From NCBI RefSeq assembly GCF_003646465.1, contig NZ_QZEX01000007.1, positions 65,945-129,944 of the forward strand: DNA of 64,000 nt, given 5' to 3'. The notes under the pieces were generated by a model, which was not told where the DNA came from, ran no database searches, and was given only the letters and a program-made list of their open reading frames with translations. Source of the DNA: Chachezhania antarctica (GTDB taxonomy: Bacteria; Pseudomonadota; Alphaproteobacteria; Rhodobacterales; Rhodobacteraceae). Numbering within the stretch: position 1 is the stretch's first letter; the number at the start of each line of letters is the position of its first letter. Shown in pieces: positions 1-8,342 of this stretch. The position numbers were made by a program, and so were the translations under genes.

Positions 1-138
1 GCGCGGCTGATTCTGGCAGGCGCGGCGATGTCGGTCTCAGGGCGGCCCGGGTCGCCGGCTTGAAGTCCGTCGCCTAACCGGTTTCATTATCTGTCTTTTG
101 ATCTTTGCGCCTTGCGCGACAGGGGCCGGGCCTTGTCA

Positions 139-173
139 TACCGCAAACCGCCGGCGGGCGGTTTTGCGGTTTT
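139..173 (+). terminator. Hairpin before bamA, probable terminator of an upstream gene
   Basis: Arms ACCGCAAACCGCC and GGCGGTTTTGCGGT (one bulged T) flank a short GC loop and are followed by TTTGAC, a poor U tract. It lies between the left edge and bamA, so it most likely ends a transcript entering from the left. No reading frame in bases 1-76 could be matched to a family; frame 1 closes at 61-63 and frame 3 near 76, and neither short tail is recognisable. Confidence 0.5.
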
Positions 174-236
174 GACATGGTCCTGATATCCCGGTAACCA
201 CTTCTGTGAAGTCTGCTGATATTGGGTCGGGAACAC

Positions 237-2603
237 ATGGATTCTGCCAACTGCATGGGAAGTGCGTGCCTCACCAACGCGCCGCGTCCATCGAAGTCCG
301 CATCCGTGCGTTTACTGGGCTATATGGCACTTGCGTTCGTGCTGGTGCTGGCACCGCTGAACGAAGCGCTGGCGCAGTCCTACCGGTTCACCGACCTGAA
401 GATCGAAGGGGCTCAACGGATCGAGCCTGCGACGATCATCAGTTATCTCGGTGTCGAACGGGGCCAGGAGATCTCGGCCGCGCAACTGAACGACGGCTAC
501 CAGCGGCTGGTCGATTCCGGCGCGTTCGAGACGGTGGAGCTTGTTCCGCAGGGTTCGACCCTCGTCGTGAAGGTCAACGAATATCCGACGATCAACAGGA
601 TCAGCTTCGAAGGCAACCGTCGTCTGAAGGACAGTGACCTGTCCGAAGTGATCGAATCGCAATCGCGCCGGGTGCTGAACCCGGCCCAGGCGGAACGCGA
701 TGCGTCGCTGATCGCCGAAGCCTATGGCCAGCAGGGCCGGATCGCCGCGCGCGTCCGTCCGCAGATCATTCGCCGCAACGACAACCGCGTCGATCTTGTC
801 TTCGAAATCTCGGAAGGCACCACGGTGGAGATCGAGCGCGTCTCGTTCGTCGGCAACCGCGCGTTTTCGGATCGCCGCCTGCGGCAGGTCCTGCAATCGA
901 AGCAGGCGGGTTTCCTGCGTGCCTTCATCCGCCGCGACACGCTGATCGAGGACCGGATCGAATTCGACAAGCAGGTGCTGCGCGAATTCTACCTGTCGCG
1001 CGGTTATGTCGATTTCCGGATCAACAGCGCCAACGTCGAACTGACGCGCGAGCGCGACGGGTTCTTCCTTGTGATGGACATCCATGAAGGCAACCAGTTC
1101 ACCTTCGGTGAGATCGGGGTCACCTCGGAGATGAGCCAGGCCGTCGCCGCCGACTATGCCGATACGCTCGTGATCAAGCCGGGGGTCGTCTACAACCCCG
1201 CGCTTGTGGATCAGGCGATCACGCGGATGGAACGTCTGGGCGTCAAGCAGGGCGTCGACTTCTTGCGGGTCGAACCGCGGGTGACACGCAACGATCGCAC
1301 CCTGACGCTGGACATGGATTTCGTCCTGTCGCGCGGGCCGCGGATCTTCGTCGAACGCATCGACATCGAAGGCAACACCACGACGCTGGACCGGGTGATC
1401 CGCCAGCAGTTCACCACGGTCGAAGGCGATCCGTTCAACCCGCGCGCCATCCGGCAAAGCGCGGAGCGGATCAAGGCGCTTGGCTATTTCGAGACGGCCG
1501 ATGTCGAGACCCGCGAAGGATCGTCACCCAGCCAGCGGATCGTCGATGTCGAAGTGGAAGAAAAGCCCACCGGCTCGCTGAGCCTCGGCGGTTCGTACTC
1601 GGTCGACGAAGGTGTGGGCATCGCCGTCGGCCTGCAGGAAGACAACTTCCTTGGGCGTGGCCAGCGCGTCCGGCTGAGCCTGTCGACCGCGCAGGAGGCC
1701 GAATCCTACCAGTTCAGCTTCACGGAGCCCTATCTTCTGGGACGTGACCTGATCTTCAACCTGGATCTCGGGCTTGCAGCGACGGATTCGCGCTTCCGGT
1801 CCTACAACACATCGACCACCTATTTCCGCCCAGGCCTGACCTTCGACGTGAACGATTACGGCGCGCTGACCACGGATTACTTCTTCTCGTCGACCAAGCT
1901 GGAAGATCAGGATGGCGCCCTGCTGGGGCCGATCCTGAACAGCGAAGTCGCACAGGGCCGCCGGACGGCCAGCGGCATCGGCATCGGCTACACGTTCGAT
2001 ACGCGGACGACCGGGCTCGATCCCAATCGCGGGCTGCTGATTTCCTGGAACACCGACCTGGCCGGGCTGGGCGGCGACAACAAGTACATCAAGTCGACGG
2101 CGAAGGCGATCGCACAGACCCGCGTCTGGAACGAGGAAGTCGTGCTGCGGGCAACGTTCGAGGCCGGCGCGCTGCGCTGGGAATCGACCGATGCGGCCAG
2201 CCGTTCCACCGACCGTTTCCAGCTGTCGACCGACCAGATGCGCGGCTTCGATCCCGGCGGCATGGGCCCGCGCGAGATCGGCCCGGGCTACAACGATCCT
2301 CTGGGCGGCAACCAGTTCGCGGTGCTGCGGCTCGACGCCGACTTCCCCATCGGCCTGCCCGAGGAGCTGGGCGTCCGTGGCGGCGTGTTCTACGACATGG
2401 GCTCGGTCTGGAACCTGTCCGACGTGGAAACCAACGGCGCGGGTGCCGTTGGGCGCGATTTCTCCCTTCGTCATGTCATCGGGGTTTCGGTGCTGTGGAC
2501 CACGGCCATCGGGCCATTGCGGTTCAACTTCTCGAAGGCGCTTCGCAAGGAAACGTTCGACGAGGTCCGCAATTTCGACCTGACGATCCAGGCAAACTTC
2601 TGA
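237..2603 (+). CDS. bamA: Outer membrane protein assembly factor BamA
   Basis: BamA is the central subunit of the BAM complex, which folds and inserts beta-barrel proteins into the outer membrane. The product is about 788 aa, usual for the family. It has a long basic N-region, a signal peptide ending near ALA-QS (about residue 47), five POTRA repeats in the N-terminal half and a C-terminal 16-strand barrel. The barrel carries the Omp85 motif as MRGF at about residues 668-671 and ends in Phe, the normal beta-signal. The start at ATG 237 is preferred; an in-frame TTG at 222 and a later ATG at 324 are possible, and no start has a strong ribosome site. It heads the bamA-skp-fabZ-lpxA-lpxI-lpxB block. 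Confidence 0.97.
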   Translation: MDSANCMGSACLTNAPRPSKSASVRLLGYMALAFVLVLAPLNEALAQSYRFTDLKIEGAQRIEPATIISYLGVERGQEISAAQLNDGYQRLVDSGAFETVELVPQGSTLVVKVNEYPTINRISFEGNRRLKDSDLSEVIESQSRRVLNPAQAERDASLIAEAYGQQGRIAARVRPQIIRRNDNRVDLVFEISEGTTVEIERVSFVGNRAFSDRRLRQVLQSKQAGFLRAFIRRDTLIEDRIEFDKQVLREFYLSRGYVDFRINSANVELTRERDGFFLVMDIHEGNQFTFGEIGVTSEMSQAVAADYADTLVIKPGVVYNPALVDQAITRMERLGVKQGVDFLRVEPRVTRNDRTLTLDMDFVLSRGPRIFVERIDIEGNTTTLDRVIRQQFTTVEGDPFNPRAIRQSAERIKALGYFETADVETREGSSPSQRIVDVEVEEKPTGSLSLGGSYSVDEGVGIAVGLQEDNFLGRGQRVRLSLSTAQEAESYQFSFTEPYLLGRDLIFNLDLGLAATDSRFRSYNTSTTYFRPGLTFDVNDYGALTTDYFFSSTKLEDQDGALLGPILNSEVAQGRRTASGIGIGYTFDTRTTGLDPNRGLLISWNTDLAGLGGDNKYIKSTAKAIAQTRVWNEEVVLRATFEAGALRWESTDAASRSTDRFQLSTDQMRGFDPGGMGPREIGPGYNDPLGGNQFAVLRLDADFPIGLPEELGVRGGVFYDMGSVWNLSDVETNGAGAVGRDFSLRHVIGVSVLWTTAIGPLRFNFSKALRKETFDEVRNFDLTIQANF

Positions 2604-2643
2604 CCGGGCGGCCGTCTTGCGCCGACACGAAGGATCACACAGC

Positions 2644-3267
2644 GTGTGGCGTCATCTCCTCATAGCCCTGCTGATCGGTTGCTCTGGTTTCGCGGCCGCC
2701 CCGTCCGGCGTCGCGGCGCAGGAGACCCCGGACCAGAAGCGTCTTCAGACGCCCGTGCTGACCGTGCGGTCGGAACAGGTGTTCCTGCGGTCGGCCTACG
2801 GTCAGCGGATCGAAAGCGATTACAAGTCTGTCCTGGATGTCGTCGCCACCGAGAACCGCCGGATCGAGGCCGAGCTGACGGCCGAGGAGCAGGACCTGAC
2901 CCGCAAGCGTGACACGATGGAGCACGCGGAGTTTTCGGCGCTGGCGCAGGAATTCGACACCAAGGTCCGCGAGATCCGGCGCGAGCGGGACATGGCGCTG
3001 GCCGGGGCGAACCAGACATACGAGGCCTCGCGCGCGCAGTTCTGGGAAGACGTGCGGCCCGTCATGGTCAGCGTCCTGGCCGACAGTGGTGCGGCGGTCA
3101 TGGTGGAACGGCAGTCGGTCATCGCCAGCGCGGATGCGATCGACGTGACCGACGACGTGGTGGCGCGTATCGACGAAGTGCTGGGCGAAGGCCCCGAGTT
3201 GCGGCCGGAAATGCCCTCGATCCTGCAGGAAGGCACGCCCGAAATCACCGATCCGGACAAGCCCTGA
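2644..3267 (+). CDS. skp: OmpH/Skp-family periplasmic chaperone
   Basis: Skp-type trimeric chaperones hold unfolded outer-membrane proteins in the periplasm and hand them to BamA. The product is about 207 aa. It has an N-terminal signal peptide (hydrophobic [18 protein letters not shown], cleaved near VAAQE), then a highly charged helical region rich in Glu and Arg around residues 60-130 that should form the coiled-coil tentacles. GTG 2644 is chosen because GAAGGA lies 9 bases upstream; an in-frame TTG at 2617 lacks this. It follows bamA by 40 bases, the common alphaproteobacterial arrangement. Sequence conservation in this family is low, so the call rests on architecture and position. Confidence 0.88.
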   Translation: MWRHLLIALLIGCSGFAAAPSGVAAQETPDQKRLQTPVLTVRSEQVFLRSAYGQRIESDYKSVLDVVATENRRIEAELTAEEQDLTRKRDTMEHAEFSALAQEFDTKVREIRRERDMALAGANQTYEASRAQFWEDVRPVMVSVLADSGAAVMVERQSVIASADAIDVTDDVVARIDEVLGEGPELRPEMPSILQEGTPEITDPDKP

Positions 3268-3337
3268 CACCGGCACTGCTTGCCTGCGCGCGGCCCTGTT
3301 GCTAGTCACCGTGCGACCCATTCAAGGACCGATGCCC

Positions 3338-3817
3338 ATGACCGATAGCGAAGCCCCAGCCTTGCAGAGTGCCGACATCCACAAGATCCAGGCCATCCTG
3401 CCCCACCGCTATCCGTTCCTTCTGGTCGACAAGGTGGTGGATATCGACGGCACGGTGTCGGCCAAGGGCATCAAGAACGTCACCATGAACGAGCCGCATT
3501 TCCAGGGCCATTTCCCCGGAACGCCGATCATGCCGGGCGTGACCATCGTCGAAGCCATGGCGCAGACGGCAGGTGTGATGATCGGCTGTTCGATCGATGA
3601 CATGGAATCGCAGGACATGCTTTTGTACTTCATGGGGATCGACAATTGCCGCTTCCGCCGCAAGGTCGTGCCCGGCGATGTGCTGGAGCTGAACGTGACC
3701 ACCACCCGCGGCCGTCCCGGCGCGAAGGTCTGGAAGTTCCAGGGCCGGGCCGAAGTGGACGGCGAATTGGCGGCCGAGGCAGAGTTCTCTGCCATGGTCG
3801 ACTGGAACCCGAACTGA
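3338..3817 (+). CDS. fabZ: 3-hydroxyacyl-[acyl-carrier-protein] dehydratase FabZ
   Basis: FabZ removes water from beta-hydroxyacyl-ACP in fatty acid elongation and acts beside LpxA, which uses the same hydroxyacyl-ACP pool. About 159 aa, single hotdog fold. The N-terminal motif [13 protein letters not shown] is present. The catalytic pair is His58 in [10 protein letters not shown] and Glu72 in EAMAQ, 14 residues apart as in the family. ATG 3338 is preferred over ATG 3332 and TTG 3299 because AAGGA at 3324-3328 gives a 9-base spacing. No lpxD lies between skp and fabZ here, unlike in enterobacteria. Confidence 0.96.
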   Translation: MTDSEAPALQSADIHKIQAILPHRYPFLLVDKVVDIDGTVSAKGIKNVTMNEPHFQGHFPGTPIMPGVTIVEAMAQTAGVMIGCSIDDMESQDMLLYFMGIDNCRFRRKVVPGDVLELNVTTTRGRPGAKVWKFQGRAEVDGELAAEAEFSAMVDWNPN

Positions 3818-3833
3818 CGGGAGCACCCGCCCC

Positions 3834-4625
3834 ATGACCACCATCCACCCCACCGCCTTCGTCGAAGAGGGCGCCGAGCTGGGCGCAGAATGCGTCATCG
3901 GCCCGTTCTGCCTTGTCGGCGCGGATGTGAAACTGGGCCGCGGGGTGGAGTTGAAGAGCCATGTCGTCGTCACCGGCGACACGACCATCGGCGCGGAAAC
4001 CGTGGTCTTCTCTTTCGCCGTGATCGGGGAAATCCCCCAGGATCTGAAATTCGGCGGGGAAAAATCACGGCTGGAGATCGGTGCACGCTGCCGGATCCGC
4101 GAACATGTGACCGTCAATCTGGGCACTGCGGGCGGCGGAAGCCTGACGAAGATCGGCGATGATGCGCTGCTGATGGCCGGCTGCCACGTGGCGCACGACG
4201 CGATCCTGGGCGACCGGGTGATCATCGTGAACTCGGCCGCCGTGGCCGGGCATTGCGTGCTGGAAGACGACGTGATCGTCGGCGGTCTCTGCGGCATTCA
4301 CCAATTCGTCCGCATCGGCCGCGGCGCCATCATCGGCGCGCTGACCATGGTCACGAATGACGTGATCCCTTACGGCCTCGTTCAGGCCCCGCGCGGCGTG
4401 CTGGACGGTCTGAACCTCGTCGGCCTGAAGCGCCGGGGCGTGCCCCGGTCCGACATCACGGCACTGCGCGCGGCGTTCCAGATGCTCAGCCAGGGCGAAG
4501 GCACCTTCCAGGACCGCGCCCGCCGTCTGGGCGAGGAAACCCAGAGCGACTATGTCCGCCAGATCGTCGATTTCGTCACCGCAGGGACCGACCGGCATTT
4601 CCTGACGCCGGGCCCCGGGCACTGA
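3834..4625 (+). CDS. lpxA: UDP-N-acetylglucosamine acyltransferase LpxA
   Basis: LpxA transfers a 3-hydroxyacyl chain from ACP to the 3-OH of UDP-GlcNAc, the first step of lipid A synthesis in the cytoplasm. About 263 aa, the normal length. The N-terminal two-thirds is a left-handed parallel beta-helix made of hexapeptide repeats (for example VIGPFC, LGRGVE, IGAETV). The catalytic His is in CHVAHD at about residue 121, and the GIHQFVRIG segment matches the conserved helix region. A C-terminal alpha-helical part follows. The gene starts 16 bases after fabZ, so co-transcription is expected. Confidence 0.97.
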   Translation: MTTIHPTAFVEEGAELGAECVIGPFCLVGADVKLGRGVELKSHVVVTGDTTIGAETVVFSFAVIGEIPQDLKFGGEKSRLEIGARCRIREHVTVNLGTAGGGSLTKIGDDALLMAGCHVAHDAILGDRVIIVNSAAVAGHCVLEDDVIVGGLCGIHQFVRIGRGAIIGALTMVTNDVIPYGLVQAPRGVLDGLNLVGLKRRGVPRSDITALRAAFQMLSQGEGTFQDRARRLGEETQSDYVRQIVDFVTAGTDRHFLTPGPGH

Positions 4626-4658
4626 CATGTCCGACGCGGCGCACACGAGCCAACGTCA

Positions 4659-4789
4659 GGTTCGCGCCCGACCCCGAGGGTGGGCACAGAAACGCCTGAA
4701 CGGCCTGAAGGGAATCGCAAGACCTTTGCGCCCGTTTCAACGCCTCATCCATTCGCGCCCGCCCTGGGGGACGGGGTCGGGCGCGAACC
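4659..4789. repeat. Large inverted repeat forming a 131-base stem-loop between lpxA and lpxI
   Basis: Perfect 18-base arms lie at 4659-4676 (GGTTCGCGCCCGACCCCG) and 4772-4789. Inside them, AGGGTGGGC pairs with GCCCGCCCT apart from one G-U position and a 6-base bulge, and further in GAAACG can pair with CGTTTC. The result is a long, multi-part stem inside the 246-base gap between lpxA and lpxI. No T run follows, so it is not a standard intrinsic terminator. A repeat element or a transcript-processing structure are both possible. Confidence 0.7.
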
Positions 4790-4871
4790 GGGTCGCAGGC
4801 GATCCGGGGGGGCCTGCTGTCTCGGATAGCACGTGTGTTGTGGCGCCGTCATTTCATACCGGGGGCTGCTT

Positions 4872-5669
4872 ATGCAGGCACTGATCGCAGGAGGCGGCGG
4901 ACTGCCCGCAGCCATCGTCGCCGCCATGGAGACACGGCCTTTCATCTGTGCCTTCGAAGCGACGGAGCCCGAGGGCCTGACACCCGACCTGACCTTCCGC
5001 GTCGAAACGCTGGGCACCCTTCTGGCCGAACTGAAGGGCCAGGGCGTGAAGGAGCTTTGCATGGCCGGCGCCGTGACCCGTCCGCAGATCGACCCGCTGG
5101 CCATCGATACCGCCACCCTGCCGCTGGTTCCCGTGATCATGGAGGCGATGGCGCAGGGCGATGACGGCACGCTGCGCACCGCCATCCGCATCTTCGAAGG
5201 GCAGGGCTTCACGGTCCTTGGCGCGCACGAGATCGCGCCGCATCTGCTGATGGCGCCCGGCTGCCCGACGCTCCGCCAACCGGGCGAGGCCGAGGAGCGC
5301 GATGCCGCCCGCGGAGCCGATGTCGTCGCCGCCATGAGCGCCGTGGACATCGGGCAGGCCTGCGCGGTGCGGGGCGGGCTGGTGGTGGCGGTCGAGACCG
5401 TGTTCGGGACCGACTGGATGCTGGCCAGCCTCGTCAACCAGCTGGACGTGCTGCAGACCGAAGGCGGCATCCTCTACAAGGCGCCGAAAACGGGGCAGGA
5501 GCGGCGCGCAGACCTGCCGACCATCGGGCCGGAGACCATCCGCGCCGCGGCGGATGCGGGGCTGGCAGGTGTCGTGATCGAGGCGGAGGGCGTGCTGGTG
5601 CTGGACCGCGAGGCGGTGATCGCCGATTGTGACCGGCTGGAGCTGTTCCTCTGGTCGCGGGCGCCATGA
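4872..5669 (+). CDS. lpxI: UDP-2,3-diacylglucosamine diphosphatase LpxI (DUF1009)
   Basis: LpxI hydrolyses UDP-2,3-diacylglucosamine to lipid X and UMP, replacing LpxH in alphaproteobacteria. About 265 aa, the family length. It opens with the typical ALIAGGGGLPAAI segment, and contains the LCMAGAVTRPQ and TDWMLASLVNQLDVLQTEGG-like regions of DUF1009 proteins. ATG 4872 is taken as the start because the family begins there; the frame stays open back to 4833. The stop overlaps the lpxB start (ATGA at 5666-5669), which implies translational coupling. It is separated from lpxA by the inverted repeat at 4659-4789. Confidence 0.93.
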   Translation: MQALIAGGGGLPAAIVAAMETRPFICAFEATEPEGLTPDLTFRVETLGTLLAELKGQGVKELCMAGAVTRPQIDPLAIDTATLPLVPVIMEAMAQGDDGTLRTAIRIFEGQGFTVLGAHEIAPHLLMAPGCPTLRQPGEAEERDAARGADVVAAMSAVDIGQACAVRGGLVVAVETVFGTDWMLASLVNQLDVLQTEGGILYKAPKTGQERRADLPTIGPETIRAAADAGLAGVVIEAEGVLVLDREAVIADCDRLELFLWSRAP

Positions 5670-6829
5670 GGGTCTTCCTCATCGCCGGCGAGGCGTCGGG
5701 CGACGCGCTTGGCGGGGCGCTGATGGAGGGACTGAAGGCGCTGATATCCGGCGTGACATTCGACGGTGTCGGCGGCCCGATGATGCAGGCGCAGGGGCTG
5801 AAAAGCCGCTTCCCGATGGAGGAGCTGTCGATCATGGGCCTGGCCGAGGTGTTGCCCAAGTACTTCCACCTGAAACGCCGGATCCGGGAGGTGGCCAATG
5901 CTGTCACCCAAACGCAACCGGACGTCCTGATCACCATCGACAGCCCGGATTTCTGCCTGCGCGTGGCGAAGCTGGTGAAGGACGCGCGTCCGGACCTGCG
6001 CACGGTCCACTACGTCGCGCCGTCGGTCTGGGCCTGGCGTCCGGGACGGGCGGCGAAGATGGCGACCGTCATCGACCACGTACTGGCGCTGCTGCCGTTC
6101 GAGCCGCCCTACATGGAAGCGGCCGGCATGGATTGCGATTTCGTGGGCCACCCGGTGGTCGCGCAACCGCAGGCGACCGCGGCCGAGATCGCGGCGTTTC
6201 GCGCGGCTCATGACTTGGGCGACGCGCCGATACTGCTGATTCTGCCGGGGTCGCGGAAGGGAGAGGTCACGCGACTGGCAGCTGTCTTCGGACAGGCTCT
6301 GGCACCGGTTCTGGCCGAACATCCCGACCTGCGCGTCGTCGTGCCTGCCGCCGGTGGCGTGGCGGACCTGGTGCGCGAGCAGGTCGCGCATTGGCCCGGG
6401 ACGCCCTTGGTGCTGGACCCGCGGACGGGATCGGCAGACGAGGCCGCGCGGGACAAGCGGGCCGCGTTCGGCGCGGCCGCGGCGGCGATCGCGGCGTCGG
6501 GGACGGTGTCGCTGGAACTGGCAGCAGCCGGCACACCGATGGTGATCGCCTACGATTTCAACCCGGTCACGCGGATGATGATGAAACGGATGATCCGGAT
6601 CGACACGGTGACACTGGTCAACCTTGTCAGCGACACGCGCGTCGTTCCGGAATGCCTGGCCGGGAACTGCCGCCCCGACCGGATCGCGGCGGCGCTGTCC
6701 GGCGTTCTGGCCGACCCGTCGGCGCAGGAGGCCGCGATGGCCCTGACGATGGAACGGCTGGGGCAGGGCGGGGAGGCGCCCGGTCTGCGCGCCGCGCGGG
6801 CGGTGATGCGCGGGCTGAGCCCGTCATAG
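5666..6829 (+). CDS. lpxB: Lipid-A-disaccharide synthase LpxB
   Basis: LpxB condenses UDP-2,3-diacylglucosamine with lipid X to give the lipid A disaccharide at the inner face of the cytoplasmic membrane. About 387 aa, glycosyltransferase family 19. Family features seen are the N-terminal FLIAGEASGDALGG, the central APSVWAWRPGRAAKM and the SGTVSLELAAAGTPMVIAY donor-site segment near residue 285. It overlaps lpxI by four bases, and the product of LpxI is its acceptor, so the coupling makes biochemical sense. Confidence 0.97.
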   Translation: MRVFLIAGEASGDALGGALMEGLKALISGVTFDGVGGPMMQAQGLKSRFPMEELSIMGLAEVLPKYFHLKRRIREVANAVTQTQPDVLITIDSPDFCLRVAKLVKDARPDLRTVHYVAPSVWAWRPGRAAKMATVIDHVLALLPFEPPYMEAAGMDCDFVGHPVVAQPQATAAEIAAFRAAHDLGDAPILLILPGSRKGEVTRLAAVFGQALAPVLAEHPDLRVVVPAAGGVADLVREQVAHWPGTPLVLDPRTGSADEAARDKRAAFGAAAAAIAASGTVSLELAAAGTPMVIAYDFNPVTRMMMKRMIRIDTVTLVNLVSDTRVVPECLAGNCRPDRIAAALSGVLADPSAQEAAMALTMERLGQGGEAPGLRAARAVMRGLSPS

Positions 6830-6904
6830 AAGGGCGCATGGGTTGACCGGTTCCCATGGCGGCAGTACCCGATTCCGGCATCCAATACACGAACGGGCGG
6901 GGCC

Positions 6905-7375
6905 ATGGGCAAGGCACATGATTTCACGACACGGGTGATCTGGACCGGCAATCGCGGGGAGGGCACGCGCAGCTATCGCGGCTACGACCGGACATGGGAC
7001 ATCGCCGCGCCGGGCAAGCCTGTCGTGCACTGTTCGAACGATCCGATGCTGGGCGGCGATCCGGCGAAGATGAACCCGGAAGACCTGCTGCTCTCGGCGC
7101 TCTCGGCCTGTCACATGCTGTGGTACCTGCACATGGCGAGCGACGCGGGTGTCGTGGTGCTGTCCTATCGGGACGATCCGGTGGGACATGGCGAGTCCGA
7201 GCCGTCGGGCAAGGGCCGGTTCCTGTCGGCGGATTTGCGACCGCTGATCGAGGTGCCGGCGGGCACGGATCTGGAGGCCGCGGCGGCGATCCATGACCGG
7301 ATTCATGAGGTCTGCTTCATTGCCCGGTCCGTGAACTTCCCTGTCCGCTGCATGCCCGATTTCCGGACGGTGTGA
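6905..7375 (+). CDS. OsmC family protein
   Basis: About 156 aa with the OsmC/Ohr fold. The family's redox cysteines are visible: one in SALSACHMLWYL (about residue 64) and one in EVCFIARSVN near the C-terminus. Members are organic-hydroperoxide reductases or less defined stress proteins; the TWDI-to-HCSNDPMLGGD opening and the MNPEDLLLSALSACH motif are those of OsmC-like proteins rather than true Ohr. It stands alone, 75 bases after lpxB and before a large inverted repeat, so it probably has its own promoter. The substrate cannot be told. Confidence 0.85.
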   Translation: MGKAHDFTTRVIWTGNRGEGTRSYRGYDRTWDIAAPGKPVVHCSNDPMLGGDPAKMNPEDLLLSALSACHMLWYLHMASDAGVVVLSYRDDPVGHGESEPSGKGRFLSADLRPLIEVPAGTDLEAAAAIHDRIHEVCFIARSVNFPVRCMPDFRTV

Positions 7376-7382
7376 TCGCCTG

Positions 7383-7464
7383 GGCCCGCCCCCGCGGCCG
7401 GCCCGCCCACCCACCCCCGTCGGATCGCTTTCGCGATCCTCCTTGCCGGCCGCGGGGGCGGGCC
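7383..7464. repeat. Perfect 20-bp inverted repeat downstream of the osmC-like gene
   Basis: Arms at 7383-7402 (GGCCCGCCCCCGCGGCCGGC) and 7445-7464 are exact reverse complements. The 42-base loop holds the motif CCCACCCACCCCCGTC and a second hairpin (GGATCGC / GCGATCC). No T run follows. The same CCCACCCACC loop motif recurs in the inverted repeat at 42130-42180, so these look like two members of one intergenic element family. Confidence 0.75.
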
Positions 7465-7544
7465 GGTGTCGACAGGCGCTGAGAGGGGTGCATTTTTCCG
7501 ATTGCGGCAGTGCCGTCCGGACGGTATAGCCTGCCCCTACACGG

Positions 7545-7562
7545 ACGGTCCTTCGGGACCGT
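7545..7562 (+). other. UUCG tetraloop hairpin directly 5' of tRNA-Arg
   Basis: ACGGTCC - TTCG - GGACCGT is a perfect 7-bp stem with a stable UUCG loop, ending four bases before the first base of the tRNA. Just upstream, CCGTCCGGACGG at about 7513-7524 is a 12-base palindrome that shares the ACGG/CCGT sequence. It may be part of the tRNA precursor leader. Confidence 0.55.
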
Positions 7563-7566
7563 ACAG

Positions 7567-7643
7567 GCTCGCGTAGCTCAGCTGGATAGAGTGTCGCCCT
7601 CCGAAGGCGAAGGTCACAGGTTCGAATCCTGTCGCGAGCGCCA
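7567..7643 (+). tRNA. tRNA-Arg (anticodon CCG)
   Basis: The acceptor arms GCTCGCG (7567-7573) and CGCGAGC (7633-7639) pair fully, and the 3' CCA is encoded at 7641-7643 after a G discriminator. The D-arm has AGCTCAGCTGGAT. The anticodon stem is TCGCC/GGCGA with loop CTCCGAA, giving anticodon CCG at 7601-7603, which reads CGG. The T-arm is CACAGGTTCGAATCCTGT. The gene stands alone; nothing around it suggests use as a phage attachment site. Confidence 0.97.
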
Positions 7644-7771
7644 CTTCCCCCCCTTCAGTATTGTATCGAAGCGTGTGGATGGACGCGCGCGCGTGCGGAC
7701 GCCGGCAATCGGCGCGCGCAGGAAATGTTGAAGATTGTCTGGAATATGCGGCTGCGGGCGCAGCTAGCGGC

Positions 7772-7939
7772 CTAGAACACGGCCTTGAAGATCATCCACA
7801 GGACGCCGATCCATATGCACAGTCCCAGCACGGCGGCCGGCAGAATCCACCAGCCTGACATCAGGCGGCGCGTTCCGGCCCGCGCCGTCCGCACAATGGG
7901 TGCGTAAAGCGGCCGGATAGCTGCGGCTATCGTGCTCAT
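7772..7939 (-). CDS. Small membrane protein (55 aa)
   Basis: A 55-aa product with a basic N-terminal half and one hydrophobic segment (ILPAAVLGLCIWIGVLWMIF) that fills most of the C-terminal half, so it is probably a single-pass membrane peptide. ATG at 7937-7939 is chosen over the longer frame because GGGAGGA lies 8 bases upstream. The function is not known. It is transcribed alone towards the tRNA, and a large nested palindrome at 8041-8080 lies about 100-140 bases upstream of its start. Confidence 0.7.
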   Translation of the reverse strand: MSTIAAAIRPLYAPIVRTARAGTRRLMSGWWILPAAVLGLCIWIGVLWMIFKAVF

Positions 7940-8040
7940 AATCTGTGTCCTCCCGACGTCCCTGCAGGCCTGTCTGTGCAAACCGTTGTGTGAAAATATT
8001 ATTAAATGCTTTCCACGACCTTAACGCAGGCGGTCAGGTC

Positions 8041-8080
8041 ACCTATCCGAACGTATAGATAACTATACGAACGCATAGGT
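8041..8080. promoter_or_regulatory. 40-bp nested palindrome, candidate operator
   Basis: The core is CGTATAG (8052-8058), a 4-base spacer ATAA, then CTATACG (8063-8069), an exact inverted repeat. The outer ends ACCTAT (8041-8046) and ATAGGT (8075-8080) are also reverse complements, and CGAACG occurs on both sides as a direct repeat. It sits in the intergenic stretch upstream of the 55-aa membrane protein and beyond the 3' end of the RHH gene, in AT-richer sequence than its surroundings. Confidence 0.55.
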
Positions 8081-8111
8081 TGCAAGCAGTCAGGGGGTGC
8101 GTGATCGGAGC

Positions 8112-8342
8112 TCAGCTCTCGTCAATCCGGGCTCTCAGACGCTTCAGAACATAGAGACGGATGGCCGAGGCGAGCCCTGATTCCAGACCGCGGGCCTCGT
8201 CGATTTCGGCCGCGAGCGCGCTGACCGACACGCCGTCGGCCGCGGCAAAGGCGCGGAACTCGGCCCAGAATTCATCTTCCAGCGAGACCGAGGTGCGATG
8301 GCCGCGGAGCGTGAGCGACCGTTTCTGCGGCCGCCCGGTCAT
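8112..8342 (-). CDS. Ribbon-helix-helix (RHH_4-type) protein
   Basis: A 76-aa protein opening with SLTLRGHRTSVSLEDEFWAEF, the beta-strand and first helix of the RHH_4 family often found in alphaproteobacteria, followed by the helix region SVSALAAEIDEAR. It is likely a dimeric DNA-binding protein; the target is unknown. Its ATG overlaps the stop of the DUF4169 gene (8339-8342), and it is the last gene of the fumC operon. Confidence 0.8.
   Translation of the reverse strand: MTGRPQKRSLTLRGHRTSVSLEDEFWAEFRAFAAADGVSVSALAAEIDEARGLESGLASAIRLYVLKRLRARIDES

Noticed and set aside
1-76. 3' end of an upstream gene such as rseP
   Set aside because: Neither short open tail resembles the RseP C-terminus, and the piece is too short to assign.
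4627-4884. 85-codon plus-strand frame after lpxA
   Set aside because: It starts directly after the lpxA stop but runs through both arms of the inverted repeat and past the lpxI start, with no recognisable protein or ribosome site.
7567-7643. tRNA-Arg as an integration site for a genomic island
   Set aside because: No integrase gene, no repeated 3' tRNA fragment nearby, and flanking genes have backbone composition.
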